Assembly (NCBI GenBank): GCA_003427395.1
Contig: BFEA01000038.1
Coordinates: 2,189,458-2,214,128 of the forward strand
DNA length: 24,671 bases
From: Chara braunii
Taxonomy: Eukaryota > Streptophyta > Charophyceae > Charales > Characeae
Reading direction: 5' to 3'
In this document: in pieces, positions 16,690 to 24,671 of the stretch
How positions within the stretch are numbered: the first letter of the stretch is position 1
Layout: the number at the start of each line of letters is the position of its first letter
Made by a program: the position numbers and the translations under genes
The notes under the pieces: generated by a model
The model's database searches: none
What the model was told of the DNA's origin: nothing
What the model saw: the letters and a program-made list of their open reading frames with translations, nothing else

Positions 16690-16984
16690 ACTTCATCACT
16701 AGAGCTGCGAGTAGGTACGTCATTCAATAGACAAGACATGGATTTCTATTTACAAGCAGGATGACATTAACACAATTGGCTAAAGAGTAATACGGGCGTG
16801 CAAAGGTAGGCTCTAGCTAGAGCAAAGCCCAGCTGTAGATGCTTGCTTGTATGGTGTAGATTTGCAATAGAGTGTACAGATCTAGTGGAGAAAAGGGACG
16901 GAGTAGGACAACCTCGGACAAGAACACAGACATAGATCATCTCACGATCAATTTCTGTATAGATAGAGCCTTCGCTACAGGGAA

Positions 16985-17022
16985 CCACTTAAGGAGGGAG
17001 CTCTTATCACCTCCTTAAGTGG
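16985..17022. repeat. 13-bp perfect inverted repeat
   Basis: CCACTTAAGGAGG at 16985-16997 pairs exactly with 17010-17022 across a 12-nt loop. It lies just downstream of the antisense LINE fragment's 3' side. Confidence 0.85.
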
Positions 17023-17084
17023 AGGTGGAAAGCCCCTGGCACGAAGTCTTCGAAAAAAAGGGGGAAAAAGAAACGAGGCTAAAG

Positions 17085-18320
17085 GGATGTTAGTGATTGT
17101 CTGAGAAGAGTCGTTGGTAGAGATATTTTGTGTCCCGGCATGGCTGGTTCCGCCACCAGTCTGTCGATGGAGGGGTCTTTGCGCAGCAAGCAATCAATTG
17201 CTTCCATTGTAAAGAGGACGAGCGGGGCTGCCAGGGGATCTCATTGACACACCGAACGAGTCATTCTATACATCAGGAGAGGAAGCCATCGAGCTGCACC
17301 GTCCATGAGCTTGGTTGTACAACACCCTCACCCGTCTTTGAAAGTGTGGCCCTACGCCCATCTGCTCGAATGCACTGCTTTTGAAAGGACCAGTTGACCT
17401 GGTCGTACGCCTTTTCAAAGTCAAAGAAAAGGATGGCTGCGTTTAATCTCTTGTCTGTAATGTAGCGTGAAGTCTCCGACAGGGTCATCACGTTGTCGAG
17501 AATGAATCTTCCGGGGATGAATCGGGTCTGATCAATGTGAAAGCAGCGGCTGGTAATCTTGCTTAGCCTGTTGGCCAGGAGCTTCACCAGGACCTTGTAT
17601 ACCACCAGCAGTAGCGTTATAGGTCTGTAGTTTCTGATGTCTGTGGGGTCACCCTTCTTGTCCAGCAGTGTCACTACGCCTGTGCTCAAGTATTTGCCAA
17701 AGTTCTCCTCTCGTTCTGGTGTAACAAGGAAGTGCTTCTATTCGTCTTGAAATATCGGCCAGCAGGTCTGCCAAAACCCCTTGGAGAGCCCGTCCCTCCC
17801 TGGTGTTTTGTTTGGTTGTAATGTTTGGAGCGCTTCTCTCACTTCTTCCTGTGACAGTGGCTTGTCTAGTTCTTCACTTTGTTCTTGGGAGAGAGTTCTG
17901 CCAAGGTGAGCAAGGAATTTTTGACTTGCTTCAGCTACCGAGGCCTGTGGCATGTGATTCTCGGTCGTTGTGTACAGGTTCCTGTAGAAGTCAGCCGCCT
18001 CTGATAGCATCTGGCCGGGGTCTGATGTAACTCTATCCCGTGAACGCAGCTGGTCTATCAGCTTGTTCCATGCGTTAGTCCTGATCTTCTGGAAGAAGTA
18101 TTTGGTCATTTTTTGCCTTCCTCCAGTTCCTTGACTCTCGCCCTCAGCCGCATGCCATCCTCCTTCCATTGTTTCCACTCCGCTAATCTGCGTTTTGCTG
18201 CGTACAGTGGGTCCTCAAGGTGCTGTGTTCTTGGCTGGGCAATGAGGTTTTGCTCTGCCAGTTGCAGCACGGTTTCAAGCTCCTTTTCCTTGGCGGTGCG
18301 TCTCGCTGCCAAGATGCGGG
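17085..18320 (-). pseudogene. LINE reverse transcriptase fragment, frameshifted
   Basis: On the minus strand this is ORF2 of a plant-type non-LTR retrotransposon. In order: a coiled linker (KEKELETVLQLAEQNL), the pre-RT region (FYRNLYTTTENHMPQA; EEVREALQTLQPNKTPGRDG), then RT motifs VVTLLDKKGDP, RNYRPITLL, ANRLSKI, FIPGRFILDNV and FDFEKAYDQVNW, then remnants of the GVRQGDPLAPLLF type split over frames and MEAIDCLLRKD. A frameshift lies near 17726 and more occur below 17390. The catalytic FADD block is not seen, so it is a truncated, dead copy inside intron 4, opposite in strand to the host gene. Confidence 0.9.
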
Positions 18321-19098
18321 ATGCCTTTGCTATAGCGTTTTATAGGCCTCCAACCAGTTGAGGAAAGGTTGCAGTACGCGTTCCATTTTTTCTTGTTTTT
18401 TTCTTTTGTTCTTTTTTTTTACGAAGAAGGCTTTTTTGCTTAAAAGCTGGAAACTCGGTCCAGCATCCCTTACAATCATGATGCACTCCACACTTCCTCC
18501 CATTATGACTGGAGGATCCTGAGACGGGGCCATGAATCGCTTCCTTTTTGAGGGAGACTTGACCTCTGCTCGATCTTCGGACAAGTCGATAAGTTTGACA
18601 TGTGTTTCGTGTCCCTCAGTCTGCAAGGTATGGGCGTACTTTGGGCCTCCAGTAATCACTGTGAAGGCGCCCGTGAACCCCGGGCAGTTGGCCCTTGTGT
18701 GTGAGCGGGATAAAGTAGCGGTGGTGAGCTGTGTGTTGTCCAAGCGGAGTGTGTGTGGATTGTTCGAGTCCGTGGTGTGGTGTGCGTGTGTGTGTGGTGT
18801 GAGTTCAAGGACGCTACAGCCCTGGAGGTGGGCTGCATATCAGGACCGGTATGGATGCAGTTTTATAACACCTCCAAGGGTTGTAGTGGTTACGATACTT
18901 CGCTTCTGTGCAGGAGGGTGCCGGTTCGAGGACGTCCGTGTACGGCGGGGCATGATGTCCCAAACACACGTCGCTCAGTAATCACTCCCCTGAATGGCAG
19001 AAAAAAAATTCCAAGAAACACGTGGATGATGAGAAGAGAAGGAAAAAACGATGGAAAAGAAAAGAAAAACAACATAAGAAAGAGAAGAAAGGACATTA
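18321..19098. other. Unassigned; antisense 137-codon ORF next to LINE
   Basis: A minus-strand ORF at 18330-18743 ends in MERVLQPFLNWLEAYKTL, immediately before the LINE linker, so its last part may be LINE-derived. The first part has no recognised domain. The overlapping plus-strand ORF (18532-18981) is Cys/Val-rich low-complexity sequence. GT-rich repeats occur at 18745-18800. Confidence 0.4.
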
Positions 19099-19255
19099 GT
19101 TTTTTTTTTTTGTTGAGGTTCGGTTGTCTTTTTTTCAAAAAAGGCAGTAGCCACAGAACAGCACCCTAGGTTGAGTTCCATCTGGATTCGAACTCGAGAT
19201 CTGTTTCTTAAAAATTACATGTTTGTACCATTCAGCCAGCAATCTGGGTAGGACA
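19099..19255 (-). mobile_element. tRNA-derived SINE family A, diverged copy
   Basis: TCTGGATTCGAACTCGAGATCTG at 19180-19202 contains a B-box complement, and the A-box side (GTACCATTCAGCC) is weak. T-rich tracts lie to its left, as in other copies. It is older or less certain than the copies at 8674 and 22510. Confidence 0.5.
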
Positions 19256-19821
19256 TAAGATTAAAAAAAAAAAAAAAAAAACAATCAATGTGCAGAAAAT
19301 AAATACATCATAACACCACACCATAGTTACAATCTGTACATCTGGATCGAGAAACGGCCACAACTGCCTGGCTTAGGATTTACCGTAGTAATTTAGTAAA
19401 GTCTTTTTTTTCCTGTTTTATTTCAAAAAAAGAGTGTCATGATTCATAAAGAGTGTCAATTTACCAAATTGGTCCCTCTTTTTTATTCGTAAAGGGGTGT
19501 AGCGCCTAACTCATGAGGTGTTTATTACTAACAGGCGCACATGTTTTTTTTTTCCCCATGAATCATACAAATGTTGATAAATTTGTGTATCAATTGTTGT
19601 ACCTTGCAATTCTCTGAAATCAAAAGCTCGAAGAGCGAGACTTGTGAGATTTTTCACTTGGAGTCATCCATTCCATCCGGCATGGTTCTGTGTCTAGTAG
19701 TGCGCCATTCAGCCACGTCGGATGGGTGCATCAAAAATGATTCTGTTATTGTTCTGTCATCTCAAGTACAGATGATTGACTCAGCTAACACCTCATATTT
19801 TCGTTCTTTCGTTGATTGCAG
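19256..19821. other. 3' part of intron 4
   Basis: Holds an A19 run at 19262-19280 and AT-rich unassigned sequence. A T-rich tract with TCGTTCTTTCGTTGATTGCAG forms the next acceptor. Confidence 0.5.
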
Positions 19822-19920
19822 GAAGTGGTAAATAAACATGTAGTTCTGGCACCGGAGAACATGCATCAGTTAGCAGCGGTCCTCCGACTGCATGCATCGA
19901 CAGACCAAAATCCATTGCAG
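19822..19920 (+). CDS. Host gene exon f
   Basis: Thirty-three codons between TTGATTGCAG and CAG|GTATTC read EVVNKHVVLAPENMHQLAAV then LRLHASTDQNPLQ. The exon is phase 0 at both ends and in frame with exon e and exon g. The sequence is again helical and uncharacterised. The 4151-bp intron before it carries a LINE and a foldback element. The intron after it is only 70 bp. Confidence 0.75.
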
Positions 19921-19990
19921 GTATTCTCTTTTTCCTCTCTTTTCCTTCCTCTTGTCAGTTTTTCCAACTTTTTGTGATTTTCCCTTTCAG
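19921..19990 (+). other. Short pyrimidine-rich intron (70 bp)
   Basis: It runs from GTATTC to TTTCCCTTTCAG and is almost entirely C/T. Its size is close to the lower limit for spliceosomal introns in plants. Confidence 0.6.
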
Positions 19991-20062
19991 AATGGGAGCT
20001 TCCTGCAATGTGCATACACCACCATTGTTGCATGCAAACCTCTGGCTAATCCTCATGGACTT
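19991..20062 (+). CDS. Host gene exon g
   Basis: Twenty-four codons after TTTCCCTTTCAG read NGSFLQCAYTTIVACKPLAN then PHGL, ending CTT|GTATAA. The exon is phase 0 at both ends. Past the donor the frame stops within one codon, which supports splicing there, though GTATAA is a mediocre donor. The acceptor is excellent. It joins in frame to the exon at 22801. Confidence 0.65.
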
Positions 20063-20440
20063 GTATAAAAAAGATATTGGAAAAGCTCGAGTGATTCACT
20101 TTAGCGTTTTCTGGTTACGGTTTGCCGATGGACCCCTTAACTGCCTCATTGATTTTTTTGGTGGGTTAGAGCGACCACAGGGTCCTCATTTGAGTCCTTG
20201 GCCAGCAAGCAACTATGGCAAGAGCTGAGACACTTAAACTGCCACTATATTTCGCAACCGCTCTGGTACCAGAATGCACCCTTTTCTCCGTTGGTTTGAT
20301 TAACACCTGAGGTGGTGCGGAAAAGCCTATGGGCCGCTTGGACTTTAAGAAGCTCTGCTCGCCTATTGGCGGATTAGACAGTGTCTCGATGGAGGAGGGC
20401 AGGGGGAGTGCGGCGTCGGTGTAACACACTCTCAGCAGCC
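20063..20440. other. Intron 6, 5' part
   Basis: No gene or repeat recognised before the family-B retroposon. Confidence 0.4.
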
Positions 20441-20575
20441 CTTTTTTTTTTTTTTTGAAACCGAAAATCCTGCTAGGAGAGGTGATACGAGCATCCGCCC
20501 CTAGCAGGTTTCCTGGTTGCTCCAATCTATTGGTGGGGAGCCGCACCTGCTGGAAACCGGGTCCAGCTTAGATCC
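20441..20575 (-). mobile_element. SINE-like family B, copy 3
   Basis: A T15 run at 20441-20456 (A-tail on the minus strand) precedes a body containing CTATTGGTGGGGAGCCGC and ACCTGCTGG, the reverse complement of 15235-15268. An inner inverted repeat, CCTGCTAGGAG / CCCCTAGCAGG, lies in the tail-side half. Confidence 0.65.
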
Positions 20576-20743
20576 TGTTGCCCATCACCCATGGGATGTG
20601 GTGCTGAAAGCGCAGTGTTAGGAGGTGACTAAGCCAGGGTGTCTAGTGCCATCACCACATTGGTGGGAATTTGAGGGAGTTCAACTGTTCAGAAAGGAGT
20701 AGAAAAAAAAGCGTGGCAAAGGGACCAGGGGCGGAGAGCTTTA

Positions 20744-21115
20744 AACACCCTAGTTTTCGGCTGTTTGCTTCGGACATGTGGTACCAGTGGGAGACCTGCC
20801 CTTTTCCTCAGTTGCAAGCAGGTTCACGGAGAAAAACACCCCAGTTTGACTGTTTTTGTTTCAGATGTGTGGAAGACCAGCGCCTTGTCCCTTAGTTGCA
20901 AAGGGACCAGGGACACAGAGAGTTAAACACTCTACCGTCTTCATCCGAATAGAACGCCCAGTCATTATAGTTGTATCTGGCACAACTTTCTGTCACATGC
21001 AGCAATAATGACCGGGCGTTCTATTCAGGTGAAGACCGTAGTTCGACTGTTTGCTTCCGACGTGTGGGAGCTCAGCGCCTTGTCCCTCGGTTGCAAGCAG
21101 GTTCACAGAGCCGTT
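20744..21115. repeat. About 90-bp tandem repeat, three units, one split by a MITE
   Basis: Units share AACACCC(C/T)AGTTT, GACTGTTTGCTTC, GCGCCTTGTCCCT and GTTGCAAGCAGGTTCAC. Units 1 and 2 lie at about 20744-20834 and 20835-20905. Unit 3 begins near 20921 and continues after the foldback element, to about 21115. Comparing units gives the empty site of the MITE. Confidence 0.75.
20932..21041. mobile_element. Foldback MITE, third member
   Basis: CTACCGTCTTCATCCGAATA at the left and the complement of CTATTCAGGTGAAGACCGTAG at the right are inverted. Inner arms share GAACGCCCAGTCATTAT. It sits inside a minisatellite unit, and the neighbouring intact units suggest an empty site of the form ACNCTAGTT, consistent with a TA or CTA target duplication. 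Confidence 0.85.
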
Positions 21116-21439
21116 CAACTTGCATATACGATATCGACACACAAGCAAATGCCCTCAGGCGATGCACGTCCACTACGCCATGTAAAAACCTGCTGTATTT
21201 GTGCATCGTTATCCTCATGGGGATACCTTTCTGCACTCTGTATTCTTATACTTTCCTGACGTGACAAGGAAGTCTCTGCCATTTGGCAGGCAAAAGCGAG
21301 AGTTATAGGTCACAAAACTCATGGAGGCGGATGCGATTGACAACACCCCACTACTTTTCATAGAAGGGCTCTCTATCTCTGGGACGGTGGGCGCCCTTTT
21401 TCTTTCCCCATTGCTAGAATTTTGCTTTATTTAAATTTT
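21116..21439. other. Intron 6, unassigned
   Basis: No gene, repeat or RNA recognised. Confidence 0.4.
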
Positions 21440-21852
21440 AAACTACCACTATCTTTCCCAGGCAAAGCCGAGAATCGAAAACGTAACAATCCACATTCTC
21501 CGGATGAACAGTGCTACCGGACCAAAATGGCCAGCGTTACTGCATTATTTAAACTACCGCTATCTTTCCCAGGCAAAGCCGAGAATCGAAAAAGTAACAA
21601 TCCACATTCTTCGGATGAACAGTGCTACCGGACCAAAATGGCTGGCGGCACCATCCAAAAGAAAAAGAAAAAGCCACCGTGGCCTTTCTGCAAATCTTGG
21701 CACGTAGGGGGAATCCTCCTCGGCAAAAAGCCGCTCGAATGGCTGGCGCTGCCAGCCAAAAGAAAAAGAAAACTCCACCGCGGCATTTCGGCAAAGCGTG
21801 GCACGTAGGGAGAATCCTCCTCGGCAAAAAGAGGCTCGAAGGTACTGGTGGC
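21440..21852. mobile_element. Expanded relative of the 9612-9815 MITE with two internal tandem duplications
   Basis: It begins AAACTACCACTATCTTTCCC and ends GAAGGTACTGGTGG, matching the inverted ends of 9612-9815. Inside are a 111-bp direct duplication (21440-21550 and 21551 onward) and a 101-bp duplication (21637-21737 and 21738-21838), each containing GGCTGGCG...CCAAAAGAAAAAG-type sequence. A C-rich run (21856-21885) follows. ORFs across it in several frames are repeat by-products. Confidence 0.65.
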
Positions 21853-21892
21853 GCCCCCCCCCCCACCCCCACACCCCCACACCCAAATCAAA

Positions 21893-22005
21893 CTTATGTT
21901 GTTTGTGGTGCAGCTGGTGGTCTTCTGTCTTTTGCAGCTTTTTGGTAGCCATTATGTGTTGATAACAGATGTGAATACAGTGCTCTATCTGTGGGGCTGT
22001 CCATG
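21893..22005 (+). pseudogene. Partial duplicate of exon h with its acceptor
   Basis: 21893-21937 resembles the intron end at 22757-22800 (ATGTTGTTTGTGG..., ending TTTTGCAG). It is followed by CTTTTTGGTAGCC...GTGTTGATAAC, which parallels the first 45 bases of exon h (LFGSHYVLITDVN versus LLGVLDVLITAVN). Homology then stops and no donor follows. This is a decayed exon copy, not a functional alternative exon. Confidence 0.65.
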
Positions 22006-22070
22006 TGGTCCTCTGCCCCTTTTTTTATTTTTATTTTTTATTTTTTATTTTTTATTTTAAACACAGAACC

Positions 22071-22497
22071 TGACGGTTCTGGCTCCTGCCATTCTGGGGA
22101 GCAACAGTCCGGTTCCTATTCCCCCGGCAAGTCACACATGGTTACAAAAAGTACTCACACACGCTCCTCCCCATGATGGTCCTCTGCCCCTTTATTTTTT
22201 CCATTGCGTGAAAAAAGCCTTGAATTTTGCCCTTCTTCCAAAGCCCCTTGAGAGCTACATTGTTTGTCGTGCTGGCTATGCACTGACGGTTCTGGCTCCT
22301 GCCATTCTGGGGAGCAACAGTCCGGTTCCTATTCCCCCGGCAAGTCATACATGGTTACAAAAAGTACTCACACACGCTCCTCCCCATGATGGTCCTCTGC
22401 CCCTTTATTTTTTCCATTGCGTGAAAAAAGCCTTGAATTTTGCCCTTCTTCCAAAGCCCCTTGAGAGCTATATTGTTTGTCGTGCTGGCTATGCATG
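22071..22497. repeat. 213-bp tandem duplication, two nearly identical units
   Basis: Units 22071-22283 and 22284-22497 share a family-C core (GGGAGCAACAGTCCGGTTCC) and an intron segment ending TTGTTTGTCGTGCTGGCTATG. Differences are very few (for example GCTACATTG versus GCTATATTG), so the duplication is recent. The intron segment also resembles 22700-22790 before exon h. Confidence 0.92.
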
Positions 22498-22498
22498 A

Positions 22499-22705
22499 GG
22501 TCATCTGCCTTTTTTTTTTTTTTTAAGGGTGACAGCCTTGATATATCATCATCAAACTGGCCGGCCGCAGGTAATTCAGAATTGTTGGATTTTCTCATCC
22601 AAGTCAAGTGGAGTTGTGCTTCCAGTGGAGTTCGAACTCGGGTCTGTATTTCAACAGTTTAGGGGTGTACCAACTGAGTTACGGCAGTTGGTTGGCACTC
22701 TGCCC
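22499..22705 (-). mobile_element. tRNA-derived SINE family A, copy 2
   Basis: On the minus strand: tRNA-like head with A box (AACTCAGTTGGTACA), B box (GAGTTCGAACTCC), body and a tail of about 15 A (T run 22510-22524). The flanks GGTCATCTGCC (22499-22509) and GGCACTCTGCC (22695-22705) look like an aged 11-bp target duplication. The body is close to 8693-8770, including ATCATCATC(G/A)AACTG. Confidence 0.8.
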
Positions 22706-22800
22706 TTGTTCTTTTCCATTGCTTGAAATTCTACCTTCTTTTTAAAGCCCTCTCATACCGATGTTGTTTGTGGTTCTTGATGCCGTTCTGTACTGTGCAG

Positions 22801-22881
22801 CTTTTAGGTGTTCTTGATGTGTTGATAACTGCTGTGAATAGCCCTGCTGTTGATACAGAACAAGACCGAGTTTGGCATAGG
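22801..22881 (+). CDS. Host gene exon h
   Basis: Twenty-seven codons after CTGTACTGTGCAG read LLGVLDVLITAVNSPAVDTE then QDRVWHR, ending AGG|GTGAGT, an excellent donor. The exon is phase 0 at both ends and in frame with exon g. It is helix followed by an acidic loop. A decayed copy of its first half and acceptor lies about 860 bp upstream. The next exon is not convincingly visible before the window ends. Confidence 0.72.
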
Positions 22882-23076
22882 GTGAGTCTTGTGGCCAGTT
22901 GTGGTATCTTTTAATCACTATGTCACCTTTCTTTTTCCTGGCCTTTTCTAAGGGAGTAGTCCGTAACATTATTCATGATTATTGTATCCATCTAATTCCA
23001 TTTGGGCTCGAACAAAGGATCTGTTTACTAGTAATTTTTAACAGTCAGATGGAGTGGGAAGCATCTCATTGTTGTT
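22882..23076. other. Intron 7 start
   Basis: Contains a degenerate tRNA-like remnant at about 22985-23045 (GGCTCGAACAAAGGATCTG). Otherwise unassigned. Confidence 0.4.
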
Positions 23077-23226
23077 TTTTTAATTAAAAAATATCACCGT
23101 GCAACTGACTGGCCCCTCGTAATTCAAAAAAATCTTGGTTCATCTAGTTCCATCTGCATTCGAACTCAGGTCTGTGTTTCAACATTTTGAAGGTGCACCA
23201 ACCGAGCTAGGCCAATCAGTACATGC
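23077..23226 (-). mobile_element. tRNA-derived SINE family A, copy 3
   Basis: A B-box complement (GCATTCGAACTCAGG) and an A-box complement (GTGCACCAACCGAGCTAGGCC) are present, with a T-rich left end. The flanks ATTGTTGTT at 23068-23076 and 23229-23237 form the target duplication. Body similarity to copies 1 and 2 includes CAACTGACTGGCCCC. Confidence 0.78.
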
Positions 23227-23246
23227 CAATTGTTGTTAATCATGCA

Positions 23247-23500
23247 TGACTGGCAATTCTTTTTTTTTTTTTTTTTTTTAATGCAGCATTATATTATAAC
23301 AGATGAAAAGAGGCCGGGGACCTCGCAATTCTACCCGGAGTTATCCTGGCAGCGTCAGCCAGTTTCGCTTACGGTTCCAGCAGAACTGAGGGCCAATTGT
23401 TCATAAAACTTCCTCAATCTTTATCTCACACTCTGATCTTCAGTCTAGTCCTACTGTACTGTTTATTGTCCATCCTTCTGAACTACTGACTGGGAATTCT
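23247..23500 (-). mobile_element. Retroposon with T-run and 14-bp target duplication
   Basis: TGACTGGCAATTCT (23247-23260) and TGACTGGGAATTCT (23487-23500) bracket a 226-bp insert beginning with 19 T, that is, an A-tail on the minus strand. The inner block GGCAGCGTCAGCCAGTTTCG resembles the family-C core, so it may be a diverged family-C copy. Confidence 0.75.
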
Positions 23501-23509
23501 GTTGCATGT

Positions 23510-23904
23510 CTCATTGTTGTTTTTCTTTTAAAAATAAAAATAAAATACAGCTGTCTTCTCTCAAATCTTGTATCTAGCTCACGCTTAGCTACCCTGCCTG
23601 CCCTTGTCTAGAATTCCGACCACAAACCCTACCTTAATCTATCAACGGGAAGCAAGCTATTCCATTGGTCACGGGCTGAGTCTACCGCTAGGCTCTAGGG
23701 CTAGGGTCTAAGCCTCTAAGGCCACCTTAAATGCACCAACCACTGGCAACCAGAGGTCCAGAGCTGAGCTATCCTGCGGTTATGGGTCTGCATCTACCTA
23801 TCTCTGCTCAGTGCGGGGAGCAATGCCCAAGCTCCTAACACCTGGCGTGGGCTGGAAAGAACCTCGTCCACAACCAGCCAGGAGGCCCAAGCCTCATTGT
23901 TGTT
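23510..23904. mobile_element. 371-bp insertion with 12-bp target duplication
   Basis: CTCATTGTTGTT at 23510-23521 and 23893-23904 flanks an insert with an A/T-rich left end and no coding content. Part of it (GCTAGGCTCTAGGGCTAGGG) is locally repetitive. The class is uncertain; no clear poly(A) or inverted ends. Confidence 0.6.
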
Positions 23905-24514
23905 AATCAATGCATGATGGCAATTCTGTTGCATGTGTATCTGCAAGGGCATATTCAGAGTAGGATTTTCCTGCATGTATCTGGATACCCAGCTTTTCAC
24001 ACCCAAGTTTCGATCACAATGTTATAATTTTTATTCTCCCTAGTAATTTTGAATTCAGGAACCATCACTCTCATGCCTTCTGATGTCTCCTTGTTTGCCG
24101 TCATATTTGCTCCGCCGTCCTCTGTCAGAATGAACCTGGACGTCCAGTTGAGGACAACTCACCTGGCCCTGCACGTACAGTTACACTCTCAGAGATTCAT
24201 CGGAGCAACAAAGGCAGAGTGTGGAGGCACATCCCTTTTTGAATTTTTCAGGAGTCTCAGTTAGAAAGCACTCAAGCTTTGCCTTTTTTTGAAGCAGATC
24301 TTTTCCTCCTTAGAACCTGCCCCCTAAACATGGTCTCTCTAGCATAATCAATGATGTGTGGTAGTGGTGGTTCGCTCTACCATATACAGCAGGGAGAAGT
24401 TTTTTTCAGACTGTGTCACTGATGTATTCCTATGACTTGCTTTTTATTCTCAGAGAAGAAATCGGACTGATGGTACGCAGAATAGAACGGAGGCAGGCAG
24501 GGCCATAGGCATGG
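23905..24514. other. No gene recognised
   Basis: A 71-codon ORF at 24049-24264 follows a possible acceptor (TTTTGAATTCAG at 24046-24057), but its open frame does not match phase 0 required after exon h. No family is recognised. Confidence 0.35.
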
Positions 24515-24671
24515 TAACCCCGGACCCGGACACCGGACACTTCCAGACTGTCTTCCAGACCAGTGTCTGGACCGGTCCGGACTGTCTGGTGATCCGGACA
24601 TCACCGGACACCGGACAGTCCGGACCGGTCCCCAGGGTGCAAAAATGTCCGGACCTAAAAAAAAAAAAAAA
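24515..24671 (+). repeat. CCGGAC-rich palindromic patch ending in poly-A
   Basis: About nine CCGGAC hexamers lie within 130 bp, with two copies of the palindrome GGACCGGTCC (24569 and 24632 area). The sequence CCAGGGTGCAAAAATGTCC follows, and then about 15 A at the window edge. An A-tail suggests the 3' end of a retroposed element. The CpG-dense sequence could form strong hairpins. It is unlike the rest of the window in composition. Confidence 0.75.

Larger units (their letters stand above)
16208..17084. other. Intron 4, no gene recognised; two hairpins
   Basis: ORFs at 16269-16574 (-) and 16429-16623 (+) overlap on opposite strands and show no domain. Two perfect short inverted repeats are present (16652-16689 and 16985-17022). 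Confidence 0.5.

Noticed and set aside
21422-21952. Overlapping ORFs of about 90-130 codons in all frames
   Set aside because: They arise from the tandemly duplicated MITE-related DNA and lack any domain.
6659-22881. Naming the host gene as a GRV2/RME-8-type or other known solenoid protein
   Set aside because: Only the general helix pattern was comparable; no diagnostic motif was seen, so the gene is left unnamed.
1-24671. CRISPR array, bacterial operon, riboswitch or intact tRNA gene
   Set aside because: No regularly spaced identical repeats with unique spacers, no bacterial gene layout; tRNA-like sequences all belong to SINEs with tails.

Overview
This is eukaryotic nuclear DNA from a streptophyte (green alga or land plant). 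The evidence is spliceosomal exon/intron structure, degenerate nuclear copies of plastid ndhD and of mitochondrial rpl5, nad4, rps11 and large-subunit rRNA, and dense retroelements and foldback elements. A repeat-rich charophyte such as Chara would fit, but the species cannot be fixed from sequence alone. The window starts in poly-G and ends in poly-A, so both ends look like assembly breaks.

Layout. (1) 1-6540 is mostly unassigned: a GC-rich start, a poly(A)-tailed retrocopy of the 18S rRNA 3' end on the minus strand, a GT/GA microsatellite, a 10-bp minisatellite and one exon-like block at 3391-3517. (2) 6540-22881 on the plus strand holds eight short exon-like blocks (6659-6708, 7006-7099, 7205-7274, 10296-10420, 15554-15670, 19822-19920, 19991-20062, 22801-22881). 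Each lies between AG and GT splice signals, and all seven joins keep the reading frame. I read them as one gene of about 235 codons here, coding for a helical, solenoid-like protein I cannot name. (3) Its introns act as traps. Intron 2 (7275-10295) holds an ndhD plastid insertion split by three later elements. Intron 3 (10421-15553) holds a LINE split by a TG...CA insertion that itself contains a mosaic of mitochondrial fragments. Intron 4 (15671-19821) holds an antisense LINE reverse transcriptase. Later introns hold SINEs, foldback elements and tandem duplications, one of which copied part of an exon.

The most striking signals are two small nuclear RNA retrocopies. A 5' U2 snRNA fragment with an A-rich tail sits at the first of the eight exons; its 16-bp target duplication spans the 3' splice site and so duplicates the acceptor AG. 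A U6 snRNA fragment is joined head-to-head with a tRNA-derived SINE between 15-bp target duplications in the plastid insertion, as expected if the two cut ends were primed on two different RNAs. With the 18S copy, this shows a LINE machinery that often copied structural RNAs. No bacterial-type operon, CRISPR array or intact autonomous transposon is visible.
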